Source of the DNA: Nodosilinea sp. P-1105
Lineage (GTDB): Bacteria > Cyanobacteriota > Cyanobacteriia > Phormidesmidales > Phormidesmidaceae
Direction: 5' to 3'
DNA length: 50,379 nt
Assembly: GCF_012911975.1 (NCBI RefSeq)
Contig: NZ_SMDQ01000043.1
Coordinates: 1 to 50,379, forward strand
The number at the start of each line of letters is the position of its first letter. The stretch's first letter is position 1. The notes under the pieces are model-generated. The model did not search any database, was not told where the DNA came from, and worked only from the letters and a program-made list of their open reading frames with translations. This document shows positions 7,921 through 16,528 of this stretch, piece by piece. The position numbers and the translations under genes were made by a program.

Positions 7921-8403
7921 TGAGAAAGAGCGAGTGAAGTTGTGCTTTATAAACTTGATAATGTGAGAAGCTTCTGAAAACTTTGATGTATGGGGACTCT
8001 AACGGAATTAGAAACTTCTGCGAATCACTCATATTTAGGATCTAATTCGACGAATCTGAATTTGTGTTCAGGAACAGTCAGCATTTGGGGTGCATCCTAG
8101 TTTTGCAAATGTCATTCTGTTCGCTTTAGCGGCTCTGAAAGAGTAATGTAGCGATAGCGAAGTGAAGAATCTCGATCTTGTGCAAGAACTGAGATCCTTC
8201 GCTACGCTCCGTTCTGCTCATGATGACAAAAGTGGGATGTACCCCGCGCCATAGTCGCCATTGTAGGGTAGACCTCCTAAAGGAAACTAAACGTAGGGCG
8301 CTCCATTGTCGCTCTAGCAGCCCTGGCAAAGGTGTCACTCCAGCGGCAATCACAGAAGCCGGTTGCGATCGCCCTTTACCAGTCATTCTTCATAGATCAT
8401 CTT
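7921..8403. other. Intergenic stretch between binding protein and SDR remnant
   Basis: No convincing gene. At about 8149-8212 an imperfect inverted repeat is visible: an arm with ATAGCGAAG..GAATCTC faces GAGATCCTTCGCTAC. It resembles short dispersed repeats of cyanobacterial genomes. A HIP1 site (GCGATCGC) lies at about 8365, the first since 2814. Confidence 0.45.
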
Positions 8404-8695
8404 TTAGGTCATGCCATCATCAATGACAACGTTCTGCCCCGTGATAAAGCCTGCCTTATCTGACAATAGGAAGTGAGTCATTTCAGCGATGTCCTGGGGT
8501 TGGCCGACTCGACCCACAGGATGTTGCTGGTGGTCTACAGTGCTCAGGTTAGCGGCCTGGGGTGGATGCTTGTTCGTTAATATCGGCAATAACAACCTGC
8601 CATCCCTGGTGAAGTAGATGTGTCGTCATGCCCAGTCCAATTCCTTAGGCTCCTCCAGTGACTAGGGCAACTGACTGCTCTTTTGCCTGATTCAT
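8404..8695 (-). pseudogene. Broken short-chain dehydrogenase/reductase (SDR)
   Basis: Reading from the ATG at 8695, the first residues match an SDR Rossmann start (SVALVTGGA). A TAA then interrupts the glycine motif exactly where GGASxGIG continues (GIGLG follows in frame, then QVVIADIN). After a frameshift and loss of roughly 150 codons, including the YxxxK active site, only the typical SDR tail remains (VGRVGQPQDIAEM, FLLSD, TGQNVVIDDG). Total length is under 300 bp against about 750 for an intact gene. It is clearly dead and marks deletion activity at the edge of the accessory block. Confidence 0.8.
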
Positions 8696-8801
8696 TAGGT
8701 GATAACCCTTTTTGTTGCTTAACATTCTAGATGCTAGCAGGATCTATAATTCCAGTACGAAATCCTGAAAATCTGGTGTTTTATTGCAGGAATAATTAAG
8801 A

Positions 8802-9185
8802 ATGGCAACAAAATCTAAAGAGTGTTTGACTGGCAAAGAGCTATTGAAAGCAGTCAAAGAGAACGATAGTCTCTCCAAGCGTGAGCTGGCTAAAGAATGT
8901 GGCTATTACACCGCTGGTAAAGGCGGCAAGCCTCGGGTGAACCTAGCTGAATTCTATGATGCCTTGCTGTCGGCAAAGGGCATTCAGTTAGACCCTGAGA
9001 AGAACAAAGACGGTCGAGGCCGAGAGGCATCCTATACGGTGACGGTTCATAAAAACGGTCAGATTGTGATTGGTTCTGCCTATACCTCAGAAATGGGGCT
9101 TCAGCCTGGGGATGAGTTTCAGATCAAGATGGGCTATAAGCATATTCGCTTGGTCAAGTCAGGTGAAGAGGATGCGGAAGAGTAG
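8802..9185 (+). CDS. cyAbrB-family transcriptional regulator
   Basis: A 127-residue protein of the cyanobacterial AbrB type. It has an N-terminal segment (LTGKELLKAVKEN, KRELAKECGYYT) typical of cyAbrB proteins, then a C-terminal AbrB-like swapped-hairpin DNA-binding region (about residues 75-120, with TVTVHKNGQIVIG and LQPGDEFQIKMG). cyAbrB proteins are global regulators of carbon/nitrogen balance in cyanobacteria. It stands alone, divergent from the SDR remnant. A link to the neighbouring nitrogen module is possible but not shown. Confidence 0.85.
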   Translation: MATKSKECLTGKELLKAVKENDSLSKRELAKECGYYTAGKGGKPRVNLAEFYDALLSAKGIQLDPEKNKDGRGREASYTVTVHKNGQIVIGSAYTSEMGLQPGDEFQIKMGYKHIRLVKSGEEDAEE

Positions 9186-9258
9186 CGGTTAGATCAGTGC
9201 CCCTGGTACCTTACTGGGGGCTGATCGAGCCTATCAGACGCTTTTGGGTTGCGATCCC

Positions 9259-10086
9259 ATGAAAGACTTTTCTACCTTTGAGTTTGCTAGTGAGGGGTTC
9301 CCAGCTCGACCTGTCTATACAAAAGGCACTGGGCCTGCCGTAGTGCTGCTGCATGAGTTGCCTGGCATGATTCCTGAATGCGTAGACCTAGGGCGACAAA
9401 TTGCAGCGGCTGGCTTTACAGTCTACATGCCTCTCTTGTTTGACCAACCAGATCGCCCCTTCTCAGTGGTGAAAACCCTGGGATTAGTGGCCCAACTCTG
9501 CATCAGTCAAGAGTTTTACTGCTTTGCCAAGCATCAGTCGAGCCCCATTACCCAGTGGCTTAAAGCCCTTTGTCGAAAAGCTCACCAGGACTGTGGTGGA
9601 CCGGGGGTTGGGGTGATTGGTATGTGTCTGACCGGGGGCTTTGTACTGTCTCTGATGGCCGATGAATCGGTGCTGGCCCCGGTGGCGAGTCAGCCCTCGT
9701 TGCCCATTGGTATGACTAGGGACCATAGGGCAGCGTTAGGAGTCTCCCAGGATGACCTGGAGGCCGCAAAGGCCAGGGCTGATGCTGGGGTACCCCTATT
9801 GGCCATTCGCTTTTCTGAGGACAGCACCAGTCCCAAGGAGCGCTTTGATACCCTGCGCCAAACCTTTGGGGGCACGCCTGAGGTGGTGAGGGACGATGAG
9901 ATGATGTGCTGGAAGCGAGGGAAGGCCCTGGAGACCATCGAGATCAACTCTGGCCCTGGAAACCGGTTTGGTATATCCCCCAGGGCTCACCCAGCTCTAA
10001 CCCTGGAGTTAAGGCAGGCAGGCCATCCGACCCGTGGGGCTTTTGAGCGGGTACTGGGGTTTATGCAAGAGCAGTTACGACAGTAG
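9259..10086 (+). CDS. Dienelactone hydrolase family protein
   Basis: A 275-residue alpha/beta hydrolase started at the ATG at 9259 (an upstream TTG at 9244 is less likely). Visible elements are VVLLHELPGM with Glu33, the nucleophile elbow GMCLTGG (Cys123), a candidate acid at Asp188 and His244 in RAHPAL. A cysteine nucleophile at about 123 agrees with classical dienelactone hydrolases. No signal peptide, so cytoplasmic. Substrate unknown; genomic neighbours give no aromatic-degradation context. It is 73 bp downstream of the cyAbrB gene and may share its transcript. Confidence 0.8.
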   Translation: MKDFSTFEFASEGFPARPVYTKGTGPAVVLLHELPGMIPECVDLGRQIAAAGFTVYMPLLFDQPDRPFSVVKTLGLVAQLCISQEFYCFAKHQSSPITQWLKALCRKAHQDCGGPGVGVIGMCLTGGFVLSLMADESVLAPVASQPSLPIGMTRDHRAALGVSQDDLEAAKARADAGVPLLAIRFSEDSTSPKERFDTLRQTFGGTPEVVRDDEMMCWKRGKALETIEINSGPGNRFGISPRAHPALTLELRQAGHPTRGAFERVLGFMQEQLRQ

Positions 10087-10413
10087 CGTTGGGGGCGATA
10101 CTCTGTAGCAATTGTTGAGCGATCGCCTCTTTACCTCTCCTACGCTCCAAAATAGCTTCTCGCTGAAGTCATAGGTGATGCTTCAGTGTACTTCTCAATG
10201 TGGGACGCTATACCTGTCATAGCAGTCAGGAGCCAGGAGTCAGAATATAAGCAGGGACTGAATTTTGGCTTCTGGGCTCTGACTGCTAGCCTCTTCAGGA
10301 TTTTCCAGTTTAGGTTTAGCCCCAGTACTTCTTTTCTTACTTTTGCGATGAGTAACATGTTAGCTTTTTAGGGCACCACAAGCAAATAGGTTCTCAGTAA
10401 TTATGATCTAATA
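10087..10413. other. Intergenic stretch without recognisable gene
   Basis: It contains one HIP1 site near 10120 and short frames of no recognisable content (for example 10140-10358 on the minus strand). It separates the hydrolase gene from the end of the split-beta nitrile hydratase operon. Confidence 0.4.
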
Positions 10414-10749
10414 TCAGTGCCCATGTTCTAGTTTCTGCTCTGCTCTCAGCTCATTAATTTTCGTGTGAATAGCTTGAATATCTAACAGTCCCTTATCTAC
10501 GAGTAATTTTTCACAGGCCCCCACCCACTGTTCATAGTAAGTGTCTGTATCATGATTAACTTGTTCTGTAGCCTTAATTTCAGATGAGAGATATTGGGTC
10601 CATTCAGGCCAAGTACAATGTTCAAGTGTTGCTAACTGATTCACAATAGCAAAGGCTCTGGCCTCCCAAGGGGTTTTGAACACAGGTTCTTTATCTAGAT
10701 TTGACATAGGATAAGATGCTGACGAAGAAAAATTTTGAGGAAGTTTCAT
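10414..10749 (-). CDS. Nitrile hydratase accessory (activator) protein
   Basis: A 111-residue protein resembling the N-terminal half of nitrile hydratase beta subunits, as the small Co-NHase activators do: FKTPWEARAFAIVNQL near residue 24, then WPEWTQYLSSEI, YYEQWVGACEKLLVDKGLL. In characterised Co-type systems such a protein loads cobalt into the alpha subunit by subunit swapping. It is the last gene of the minus-strand operon alpha - betaN - betaC - accessory, five bases after the betaC stop. It ends in a His-containing tail (EHGH). Confidence 0.8.
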   Translation of the reverse strand: MKLPQNFSSSASYPMSNLDKEPVFKTPWEARAFAIVNQLATLEHCTWPEWTQYLSSEIKATEQVNHDTDTYYEQWVGACEKLLVDKGLLDIQAIHTKINELRAEQKLEHGH

Positions 10750-10754
10750 CGAGT

Positions 10755-11123
10755 CTAAACAGTGTCTAAATGATCATCGAATAGATCAATGTGAAGGAAA
10801 TCTTTAGGTGATGCATCCGGCCCCCAGATATCCTGAGCTGCAAAGCGTACATTGTACACATACTGAGGTTTGGTATCCAGTCGCTGACCAATTGTGTCTG
10901 GGAAAACATATACTCCATGTACTTTAGCAATAGTGCCGACCTTTCCTCGCACGTAGCGTGGCAGACGAGTGTAAGTCACGGGGTGCATAACCTTTGCTTT
11001 AACCATATCCCCCACCTGAAACTTAGGTGGAGCATTGGTAACCCCGCGACAGTTGACCCCAGACTGTAATAGGATTTCAGCTTGAGCCACACTCATACAT
11101 TCGTTACTGGTTTCTATTGCCAT
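10755..11123 (-). CDS. Nitrile hydratase beta subunit, C-terminal half (split gene)
   Basis: 122 residues comprising the SH3-like domain of the beta subunit (PPKFQVGDMVKAKVMHP, YTRLPRYVRGKVGTI, then VYNVRFAAQDIWGPDA). The N-terminal half is a separate gene 2 bases upstream (TAA-CG-ATG) in another frame. The cut falls in the linker between the two beta domains, and both halves keep full consensus, so this appears to be a functional split and not decay. Thiocyanate hydrolase and toyocamycin nitrile hydratase use the same three-subunit plan. Its partner alpha subunit has the nitrile hydratase-like CYPW and not CYPR. Confidence 0.85.
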   Translation of the reverse strand: MAIETSNECMSVAQAEILLQSGVNCRGVTNAPPKFQVGDMVKAKVMHPVTYTRLPRYVRGKVGTIAKVHGVYVFPDTIGQRLDTKPQYVYNVRFAAQDIWGPDASPKDFLHIDLFDDHLDTV

Positions 11124-11125
11124 CG

Positions 11126-11434
11126 TTAGTATTCTTCTTGCGAAAGCTTAGCTATGCGTTGTTCAATTTCTTCGGGTGTAACCAGGTTATGCTCAGTAAT
11201 CAAGAGTTCCAGGGCGTAGAGCCACCGTTCATAGTAGGAAGATGTAAGATAATCCCCTGGAGGCATCCGCTCGGAAGCATGGCGGGTTTCATCTACTGGG
11301 AAATAATTGCAGAAGGTGGCAAAGCTCATAGCAAAAACCTTAGCCTCCCATTGAGAATGGAAAACAGACTCATCTGCTTCAATTGGAATAGGTCCCATGC
11401 CGTGCATTCCACCCATGTCGTGGGGACCATTCAT
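11126..11434 (-). CDS. Nitrile hydratase beta subunit, N-terminal half (split gene)
   Basis: 102 residues beginning with the classical beta N-terminus (MNGPHDMGGMHGMGP) followed by FHSQWEAKVFAM, SYYERWLYALELLITEH and a TPEEIEQRI segment, which are the hallmarks of the helical beta domain. It ends precisely where the SH3-like domain would start; that domain is the next gene. It lies 11 bases after the alpha gene. The His/Met-rich start may also help in metal handling, as inference. Confidence 0.85.
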   Translation of the reverse strand: MNGPHDMGGMHGMGPIPIEADESVFHSQWEAKVFAMSFATFCNYFPVDETRHASERMPPGDYLTSSYYERWLYALELLITEHNLVTPEEIEQRIAKLSQEEY

Positions 11435-11445
11435 AGCATGTCCTC

Positions 11446-12063
11446 CTAGGCTGTAATGGTTGAAGGTGATCGAGGGGGATAAACTTTAGCCGTGCCAATC
11501 ATGGCATTTCGGGTAACTAGATCAGCAAGAGCTTCTTCAGACATGTCTTCGGTGCCGCTAGGTCGCTCAGGTAATACCAGGTACCGTAAGTCAGCATTAC
11601 TGTCCCACACTCGGATTTCGACCTCATCAGGAATATCCAGACCGAATTCTTGCAGCACTTTGCGGGGCTCAATAACAGCACGAGATCGGTAGGCAAAAGA
11701 CTTGTACCAGGTTGGGGGTAACCCCAGAATGGCCCAGGGATAGCAGGAACAGAGAGTGCAGACAACTAAGTTGTGAACCTGGGGCGTATTTTCCACAACA
11801 ACCATATGCTCGCTGGAAAAACCTGTTAGGCCTAGTTCTGCGATCGCACTAGTACCATCAGCCAATAATCGTTGCTTGTAATCATAGCTTACCCAGGCTT
11901 TCGCTACAATACGAGCTCCGTTATGGGGACCAATGCGGTGTTCATAGGCATCAATGATGGCATCCAAGGTAGCAGGATCAATAATCCCCTTTTCTGCTAA
12001 AAGTGACTCAATTGCCCTAACACGAAGAGCAATATCAGATTCCGAATGATGGGAATGGGGCAT
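11446..12063 (-). CDS. Co-type nitrile hydratase alpha subunit (split-beta enzyme)
   Basis: A 205-residue alpha subunit with claw motif C-T-L-C-S-C at 102-107 and CYPW (Trp110) as in nitrile hydratases, followed by [19 protein letters not shown] and the C-terminal [14 protein letters not shown] block. The Thr of the motif indicates cobalt. It heads the operon alpha - betaN - betaC - accessory. A HIP1 octamer lies inside the gene (near 11840), suggesting long residence in this genome, unlike set A at 2.9-5.5 kb. No clear Shine-Dalgarno or -35/-10 pair was found in the 174-bp divergent region shared with the isochorismatase-type gene. Confidence 0.9.
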   Translation of the reverse strand: MPHSHHSESDIALRVRAIESLLAEKGIIDPATLDAIIDAYEHRIGPHNGARIVAKAWVSYDYKQRLLADGTSAIAELGLTGFSSEHMVVVENTPQVHNLVVCTLCSCYPWAILGLPPTWYKSFAYRSRAVIEPRKVLQEFGLDIPDEVEIRVWDSNADLRYLVLPERPSGTEDMSEEALADLVTRNAMIGTAKVYPPRSPSTITA

Positions 12064-12237
12064 GATTCAAGAAGAAATGACGAAAATTGAGTATTAGGAG
12101 GGTGGCTATGTCAATACACAATACAATCAAAGACAAAATTTATCATCAGATATGGCAGGTGAGTATAATTTTCAAAAAAAATGGTAATAAATAGAATAAG
12201 CTTGTAAACTCATAGAATTGCTTCATGAGATAGGTTT

Positions 12238-12960
12238 ATGGTGAAAATAGAAACTCATACTCATTCCTTTGACTTGTCAATAAAAAATACGGCTTTGCTT
12301 ATTGTCGATATGCAGAATGATTTTTGTCATCCCGATGGATTTAATGCAAATCAGCTAAATTTAGACTTGACTTCGATTAGAGCTATTATCCCATCAATTC
12401 AATCTCTTCTAGAATGGTCTCGCAACTTGGGTATGGCAGTCATCTTTACTCGAGAAAGTCATCCTCCTGATCTGTCTGACTTAACTGATAGCAAGCAAAA
12501 ACGATATTCCAATGCAGGTTCTCCTATTGGTCAGTCGGGAAAAATGGGACGGTTCTTAGTTCAGGGAGAAAAAGGAGTGGAAATCATTGAGGAACTACGC
12601 CCTTTACCCCACGAGACACAACTAGATAAACCGGCACATTCCTGTTTTGTCAATACCCCCCTAGATCATAAGCTACGTAACAATAATATTACCCACCTAA
12701 TTATTGCTGGTGTAACAACCCAGTGTTGTGTTCTAGCAACTTACCGTCATGCTAGCGATTTGGGCTACTATTGCCTCTTGCTGGACGACTGCTGTGCCAC
12801 CTTTGACCCGGAAGACCATAATGCAACCATCCGTATTCTTCAGTCTGAAGGAGGTGTACTGGGTTGGGTTGCTCACTCCTCAATGCTTTATCATGCTTTT
12901 CACCCTCTGACTTCTCATCACCCAACCCTCACGCATCCCAATAAAATGGGCAGGCACTGA
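12238..12960 (+). CDS. Isochorismatase-family cysteine hydrolase
   Basis: A 240-residue protein with the family triad: Asp24 in LLIVDMQNDF, Lys131 in LDKPAHSCF and Cys164 in GVTTQCCV. This superfamily cleaves C-N bonds (nicotinamidase, biuret and ureidoacrylate amidohydrolases) or isochorismate. Next to amidase and nitrile hydratase genes a C-N hydrolase role is more likely. It is divergent from the split-beta operon and 205 bp upstream of the ABC importer. The exact substrate cannot be read from sequence. It ends in a His-rich tail (YHAFHPLTSHHP). Confidence 0.8.
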   Translation: MVKIETHTHSFDLSIKNTALLIVDMQNDFCHPDGFNANQLNLDLTSIRAIIPSIQSLLEWSRNLGMAVIFTRESHPPDLSDLTDSKQKRYSNAGSPIGQSGKMGRFLVQGEKGVEIIEELRPLPHETQLDKPAHSCFVNTPLDHKLRNNNITHLIIAGVTTQCCVLATYRHASDLGYYCLLLDDCCATFDPEDHNATIRILQSEGGVLGWVAHSSMLYHAFHPLTSHHPTLTHPNKMGRH

Positions 12961-13042
12961 GGTATATCTTTGCTAAAAGCGCAGGAAAAAAACCGATTAA
13001 TTGTTCTAAAAGCAAAGAATGACATCTTTTTTGCAGAATTTT

Positions 13043-13084
13043 GTGTCCTTGGTTACAAAAAAGTGGCGCTTATACCTTTACTCT
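13043..13084 (+). promoter_or_regulatory. NtcA-type promoter candidate (ABC importer operon)
   Basis: GTG (13043-13045), 8 bases, TAC (13054-13056), 22 bases, TACTCT (13079-13084), which fits TAN3T. The extended bases T and A flanking the half-sites are also those expected. The start codon of the binding protein is 81 bases downstream. A short inverted repeat (TCTTTGCT at 12967, AGCAAAGA at 13011) lies just upstream. Confidence 0.55.
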
Positions 13085-13165
13085 CACGATCAGATGGTTT
13101 CGGCTAGCGATAGGTAAGTTGGACTTCCAATTTGTTCGGGTTTCTTGCTAATTAGGTGTGTTCCC

Positions 13166-14209
13166 ATGTTACGGAAGCGTGTTCCTCTCCTTTTTGTGAT
13201 CGTTGCTGGCTTTGCAGGGGCTTGTGCTTCAGGACCGCCTACGGACAGGAATGCACTCGAGTCAAGCAGTTCTGAATCCACGCCCTCTAGTAGCTTAATA
13301 CCGGTTAAAGCAGGCCACTTAGTGGCCTTGGATATGGCTCCTTTATTTGTGGGAGTTGAGTCAGACTGCTTTGAGAAAGCTGGGTTAGCAGTAGAAACGG
13401 TATTTTTCACAAACCCAGGGGATAATAATGCGGCCCTTGCTGGAGGACAAATTGACTTCAGTACCAATCCTTTTACCCTGCCGTTTTTTGCTGCTAATAG
13501 TGGTGTACCCATTAAGACAGTAGCTGCAGCAGGTGGTTGGGGCGTTATGCAGGTGATTATTGATAGTAACTATGGGGTTGAATCTCTAGCTGACCTAGCT
13601 ACCTACGTCACTGAGAATCCAAATGAAACCTTGAAGGTTGCTACTCTACGAGGAGATACCCTTGAGTTGATCCTGGCAGACGGGTTTGAGAAAGCGGGTA
13701 TTGACTCAAGTGATTTTGATATGGTCTATTTCGATGACCTTCTGGCCATGGTAGATGCATTTCGCCTAGGAGAAGTCGATATTCTCAGCCATATTAAACC
13801 CTACACTACTCAATTTGTAGCTATGGGCAGTGCAAATGTTATCACCGATAACGCTGAGGTTTGGTCTATTACGACGCCAAATACAGTAGTTAGTGTTTTA
13901 GAAACAACCCTTGATCAACGCCCTGAAGTTGTAGAGGCGTATATTCAGGGATTACAATGTGCAGCAGAAATTATTAATACTGATCCTGAGACTGCTATTG
14001 AGTTATTGGCAAACGGTAACTATTACCGTGTTGACAATGATGTATTACTGACTGCATTCCAGACACAACCTTCTCCCATAACCTTTACCCCAGACCTAGA
14101 TGCCGTCCAAACGGTTGTCGATAAAATGGTTCAACTGAACTATATTCAAGCAGATGTGCCAGCGCAAGAGATTTTTGATGTCTCTATTGTGAAAGAGCTA
14201 GAGAAGTAG
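13166..14209 (+). CDS. ABC importer solute-binding lipoprotein (SsuA/ThiY/NMT1-like)
   Basis: 347 residues from the ATG at 13166 (a TTG seven codons upstream is less likely). A lipoprotein signal is visible (basic start, LLFVIVAGFAGAC lipobox), followed by a Ser/Thr-rich linker and the NMT1/SsuA-type fold (HLVALDMAPLFVGVE, FEKAGLAVETVFF, ALAGGQIDFSTNPF). It binds a small solute outside the membrane and passes it to the permease one base downstream. Family members carry sulfonates, taurine, nitrate or thiamine precursors, so the ligand is open; position in this module suggests a nitrile, amide or thiocyanate-like compound. Confidence 0.85.
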   Translation: MLRKRVPLLFVIVAGFAGACASGPPTDRNALESSSSESTPSSSLIPVKAGHLVALDMAPLFVGVESDCFEKAGLAVETVFFTNPGDNNAALAGGQIDFSTNPFTLPFFAANSGVPIKTVAAAGGWGVMQVIIDSNYGVESLADLATYVTENPNETLKVATLRGDTLELILADGFEKAGIDSSDFDMVYFDDLLAMVDAFRLGEVDILSHIKPYTTQFVAMGSANVITDNAEVWSITTPNTVVSVLETTLDQRPEVVEAYIQGLQCAAEIINTDPETAIELLANGNYYRVDNDVLLTAFQTQPSPITFTPDLDAVQTVVDKMVQLNYIQADVPAQEIFDVSIVKELEK

Positions 14210-14210
14210 T

Positions 14211-15023
14211 ATGTCGAATGATAACTCTGGTTGGTATAATCCTATCTCTCGGTCGCTACTACCGTTGGTTTGTGGACTAGTATCCATCGCCCTATTTATA
14301 GGAGTTTGGGAAGGGATTGGTGCTAACCCTGAGAACCCTATCGTTCAAGTGTTGCCACCACCATCAAAGTTTTTACCTGTTTTGCTTGAAAGCAATTTCA
14401 GAATTGGCCTAGGATCTCAATCTGCAACCATCTATGAGTCTGTCTTCATCACCCTATTTCGAGTAATCCTAGGTATGACGATAGCTTTTTTAGGCTCTGT
14501 CACCTTTGGTCTTTTGATTAGTCTATCTCAATGGTCTGAGCTATTTATCTTACCAATTCTAGGTTTGGTAGCTCCAATCGCTCCAATCGCTTGGATTCCG
14601 CTAGCACTAGTTATCTTCGGGGTCAGCAACCTGACAGCTATTTTTATTGTGTTCATGGGAGTGTTTTTCACTCTGACTATTGCTACGGTTGCTGAAATCA
14701 AGAAAATTCCTCTAAATTTCTTAATTACAGCAGAGAATTTAGGAGCAGATAACTTTGCTCGTTGGAGGTTTGTAATTATTCCGGCTGTCTTGCCTGGTGT
14801 GTTTACTCTTCTAAGACTTAACTTTATTGCCGCTTGGATGGCTGTATTGGCGGCAGAGATGACAGGTTTGAGAGATGGATTGGGTACAGTTGTAATGACA
14901 GGGAGAAATTTATTTAATAGTAACTTAATTTTACTAGGAATTAGTATTATTGGTATTACTGGATTCGCTGTTGATAGGCTATTATTGTTGATTCAAAAGA
15001 AGTTTTTTTGGTGGAAAGTCTAA
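14211..15023 (+). CDS. ABC importer permease (SsuC/TauC-like)
   Basis: A 270-residue integral membrane protein with about six hydrophobic segments (roughly 14-33, 80-105, 111-137, 140-160, 186-216, 238-261). The cytoplasmic EAA-type loop that docks the ATPase is at about 174-198 (TAENLGADNFARWRF followed by PAVLPGVF). It starts one base after the binding-protein stop and ends three bases before the ATPase start, so the three genes form a tight operon. Confidence 0.9.
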   Translation: MSNDNSGWYNPISRSLLPLVCGLVSIALFIGVWEGIGANPENPIVQVLPPPSKFLPVLLESNFRIGLGSQSATIYESVFITLFRVILGMTIAFLGSVTFGLLISLSQWSELFILPILGLVAPIAPIAWIPLALVIFGVSNLTAIFIVFMGVFFTLTIATVAEIKKIPLNFLITAENLGADNFARWRFVIIPAVLPGVFTLLRLNFIAAWMAVLAAEMTGLRDGLGTVVMTGRNLFNSNLILLGISIIGITGFAVDRLLLLIQKKFFWWKV

Positions 15024-15026
15024 TTA

Positions 15027-15860
15027 ATGAGAAGCCACTCTTCAAATTTATGCAAAAATCATCTCCGGCCAATTTTGACCTGTCGGGATGTGAAAAAAGT
15101 TTTTCATACAAATAATAAAAATGTGTTTACTGCTTTGTCTGGAATTAACTTGTCAGTAGTTGATGGAGATTTTATTACTATCCTTGGTCGTTCGGGTGGC
15201 GGTAAGTCGACTTTGCTTAAGTTATTAGGAGGAATTACACCTCCTTCATCTGGTGAGGTTTTATTCCATGGGGTGCCATTGCAGGGAATTACACCTAAAA
15301 TTGGCATGGTTTTTCAGGAAAATACCCTTTACCCGTGGTTAACTGTTGAGCAGAATATTAGCTTTGGCTTTAAGGTACGAGGTAAACGAAAGTGTAGCTC
15401 CAATCCTCAGGTTCAGGAGGTGATAAAGCAGGTTGGCTTATCTCAATCACGAGAACTCTATCCTCATCAGCTTTCAGGTGGAATGAAACAGCGTGTTTCT
15501 ATTGCTCGATCTTTGGCAGTCCAGCCAGATGTATTACTTTTAGACGAACCCTTTTCAGCGTTAGATGTTCAATTGCGGCGACGATTACAAAAATTTTTAC
15601 TGAATATTTGGCAAGGAACAGGTTCTACAATGGTGTTAGTTACTCATGATGTAGAAGAGGCGATTTTGCTAGGTCAGAAGTTGATTGTTATTGGAGGTCA
15701 ACCAGGAGGAATAATTGAAAGATTAAATATCTCTGATTCAGCCTTCAAGGATCGATACAATAAAAAGTTTCTAGATCTACAACAACATCTGGAAAGAATT
15801 GTTGGCGAAGAATATGAGATAGCAAAAGAATCCTGTGGAATAGCTTACATGTCAGTATAA
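15027..15860 (+). CDS. ABC importer ATPase (SsuB-like)
   Basis: A 277-residue ABC ATPase with Walker A GRSGGGKST (about 54-62; Gly replaces the more usual Cys), Q-loop Gln97 (MVFQEN), signature LSGGMKQR (149-156), Walker B LLLDEP (170-175) and H-loop His207. It energises the permease just upstream. The C-terminal 60 residues are less conserved. No obvious terminator follows; the convergent Lrp-type gene ends 25 bases later. Confidence 0.9.
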   Translation: MRSHSSNLCKNHLRPILTCRDVKKVFHTNNKNVFTALSGINLSVVDGDFITILGRSGGGKSTLLKLLGGITPPSSGEVLFHGVPLQGITPKIGMVFQENTLYPWLTVEQNISFGFKVRGKRKCSSNPQVQEVIKQVGLSQSRELYPHQLSGGMKQRVSIARSLAVQPDVLLLDEPFSALDVQLRRRLQKFLLNIWQGTGSTMVLVTHDVEEAILLGQKLIVIGGQPGGIIERLNISDSAFKDRYNKKFLDLQQHLERIVGEEYEIAKESCGIAYMSV

Positions 15861-15885
15861 GAATAATTTTTTGAACTCTGTTTAG

Positions 15886-16401
15886 TTATGAATCCTTGCC
15901 AATTTGTTTTGACTGGTTAACACGGACAGGATATTGAGCCTTATATATTTTTAATATGTTTCTGGAATTTAATTCTAAAATAACCTTTTTTTTCTTTAAC
16001 ATATTTACAAATAAAAGCAATTCTTCATTGTCTCTGTAGATATATTCCATCATGATATCAAAACTTCCTGTTACAGCCGACAAGTAGCTAACGCTATCCA
16101 TTCTAATTAATTCTTCAAGAGTTGTTTCAAAAAAGTCGGGATCCACCTTGAGCTCTATGTAGGCAACATTTTCATATCTGACTTTGCCAGTATTTATGAA
16201 AGCATTGACAGTAATAATACCTTCATCTAGCAACCGTTTCATACGGTACCTGACAGTAGCCTCAGGTGCATCAATATTTCGAGCAATATCCCGATAAGGA
16301 ATCCTCCCATTCTTTTGTAAAAGCTCTATTATCCTCAAGTCAAGATCATCGATATCATGCTCTTTTAGGCTACTGATCGAAACATTGTTGCTTGTCATCA
16401 T
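15886..16401 (-). CDS. Lrp/AsnC-family transcriptional regulator
   Basis: 171 residues: an N-terminal winged helix (about 17-70, with LDLRIIELLQKNGRIPYRDIA and APEATVRYRMKRLL) followed by a RAM-type ligand domain (about 75-160). It is divergent from the cobW-nitrile hydratase operon with 339 bp between them, the usual place for a local regulator, and convergent with the ABC importer. Known members respond to amino acids or related small molecules. Candidate operators are the inverted repeats at 16671-16714 and 5694-5727; binding is inference. Confidence 0.85.
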   Translation of the reverse strand: MMTSNNVSISSLKEHDIDDLDLRIIELLQKNGRIPYRDIARNIDAPEATVRYRMKRLLDEGIITVNAFINTGKVRYENVAYIELKVDPDFFETTLEELIRMDSVSYLSAVTGSFDIMMEYIYRDNEELLLFVNMLKKKKVILELNSRNILKIYKAQYPVRVNQSKQIGKDS

Positions 16402-16528
16402 TGACTTAGATTATGAGTATCTGGATTTAGTATAGCAGTCTCATCTAGCCAAAAAATAAGATTTATAGTGTAGACAAACTTTCCTTGGGCTACGAAATAG
16501 GAATTACAAGAAATCAATCATCTAGTAT

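Noticed and set aside
12064..12237. A fourth NtcA-type site between operon B and the isochorismatase-type gene
   Set aside because: I scanned both strands for GTA/GTG-N8-TAC and found only near misses with wrong spacing (N9 or N10).
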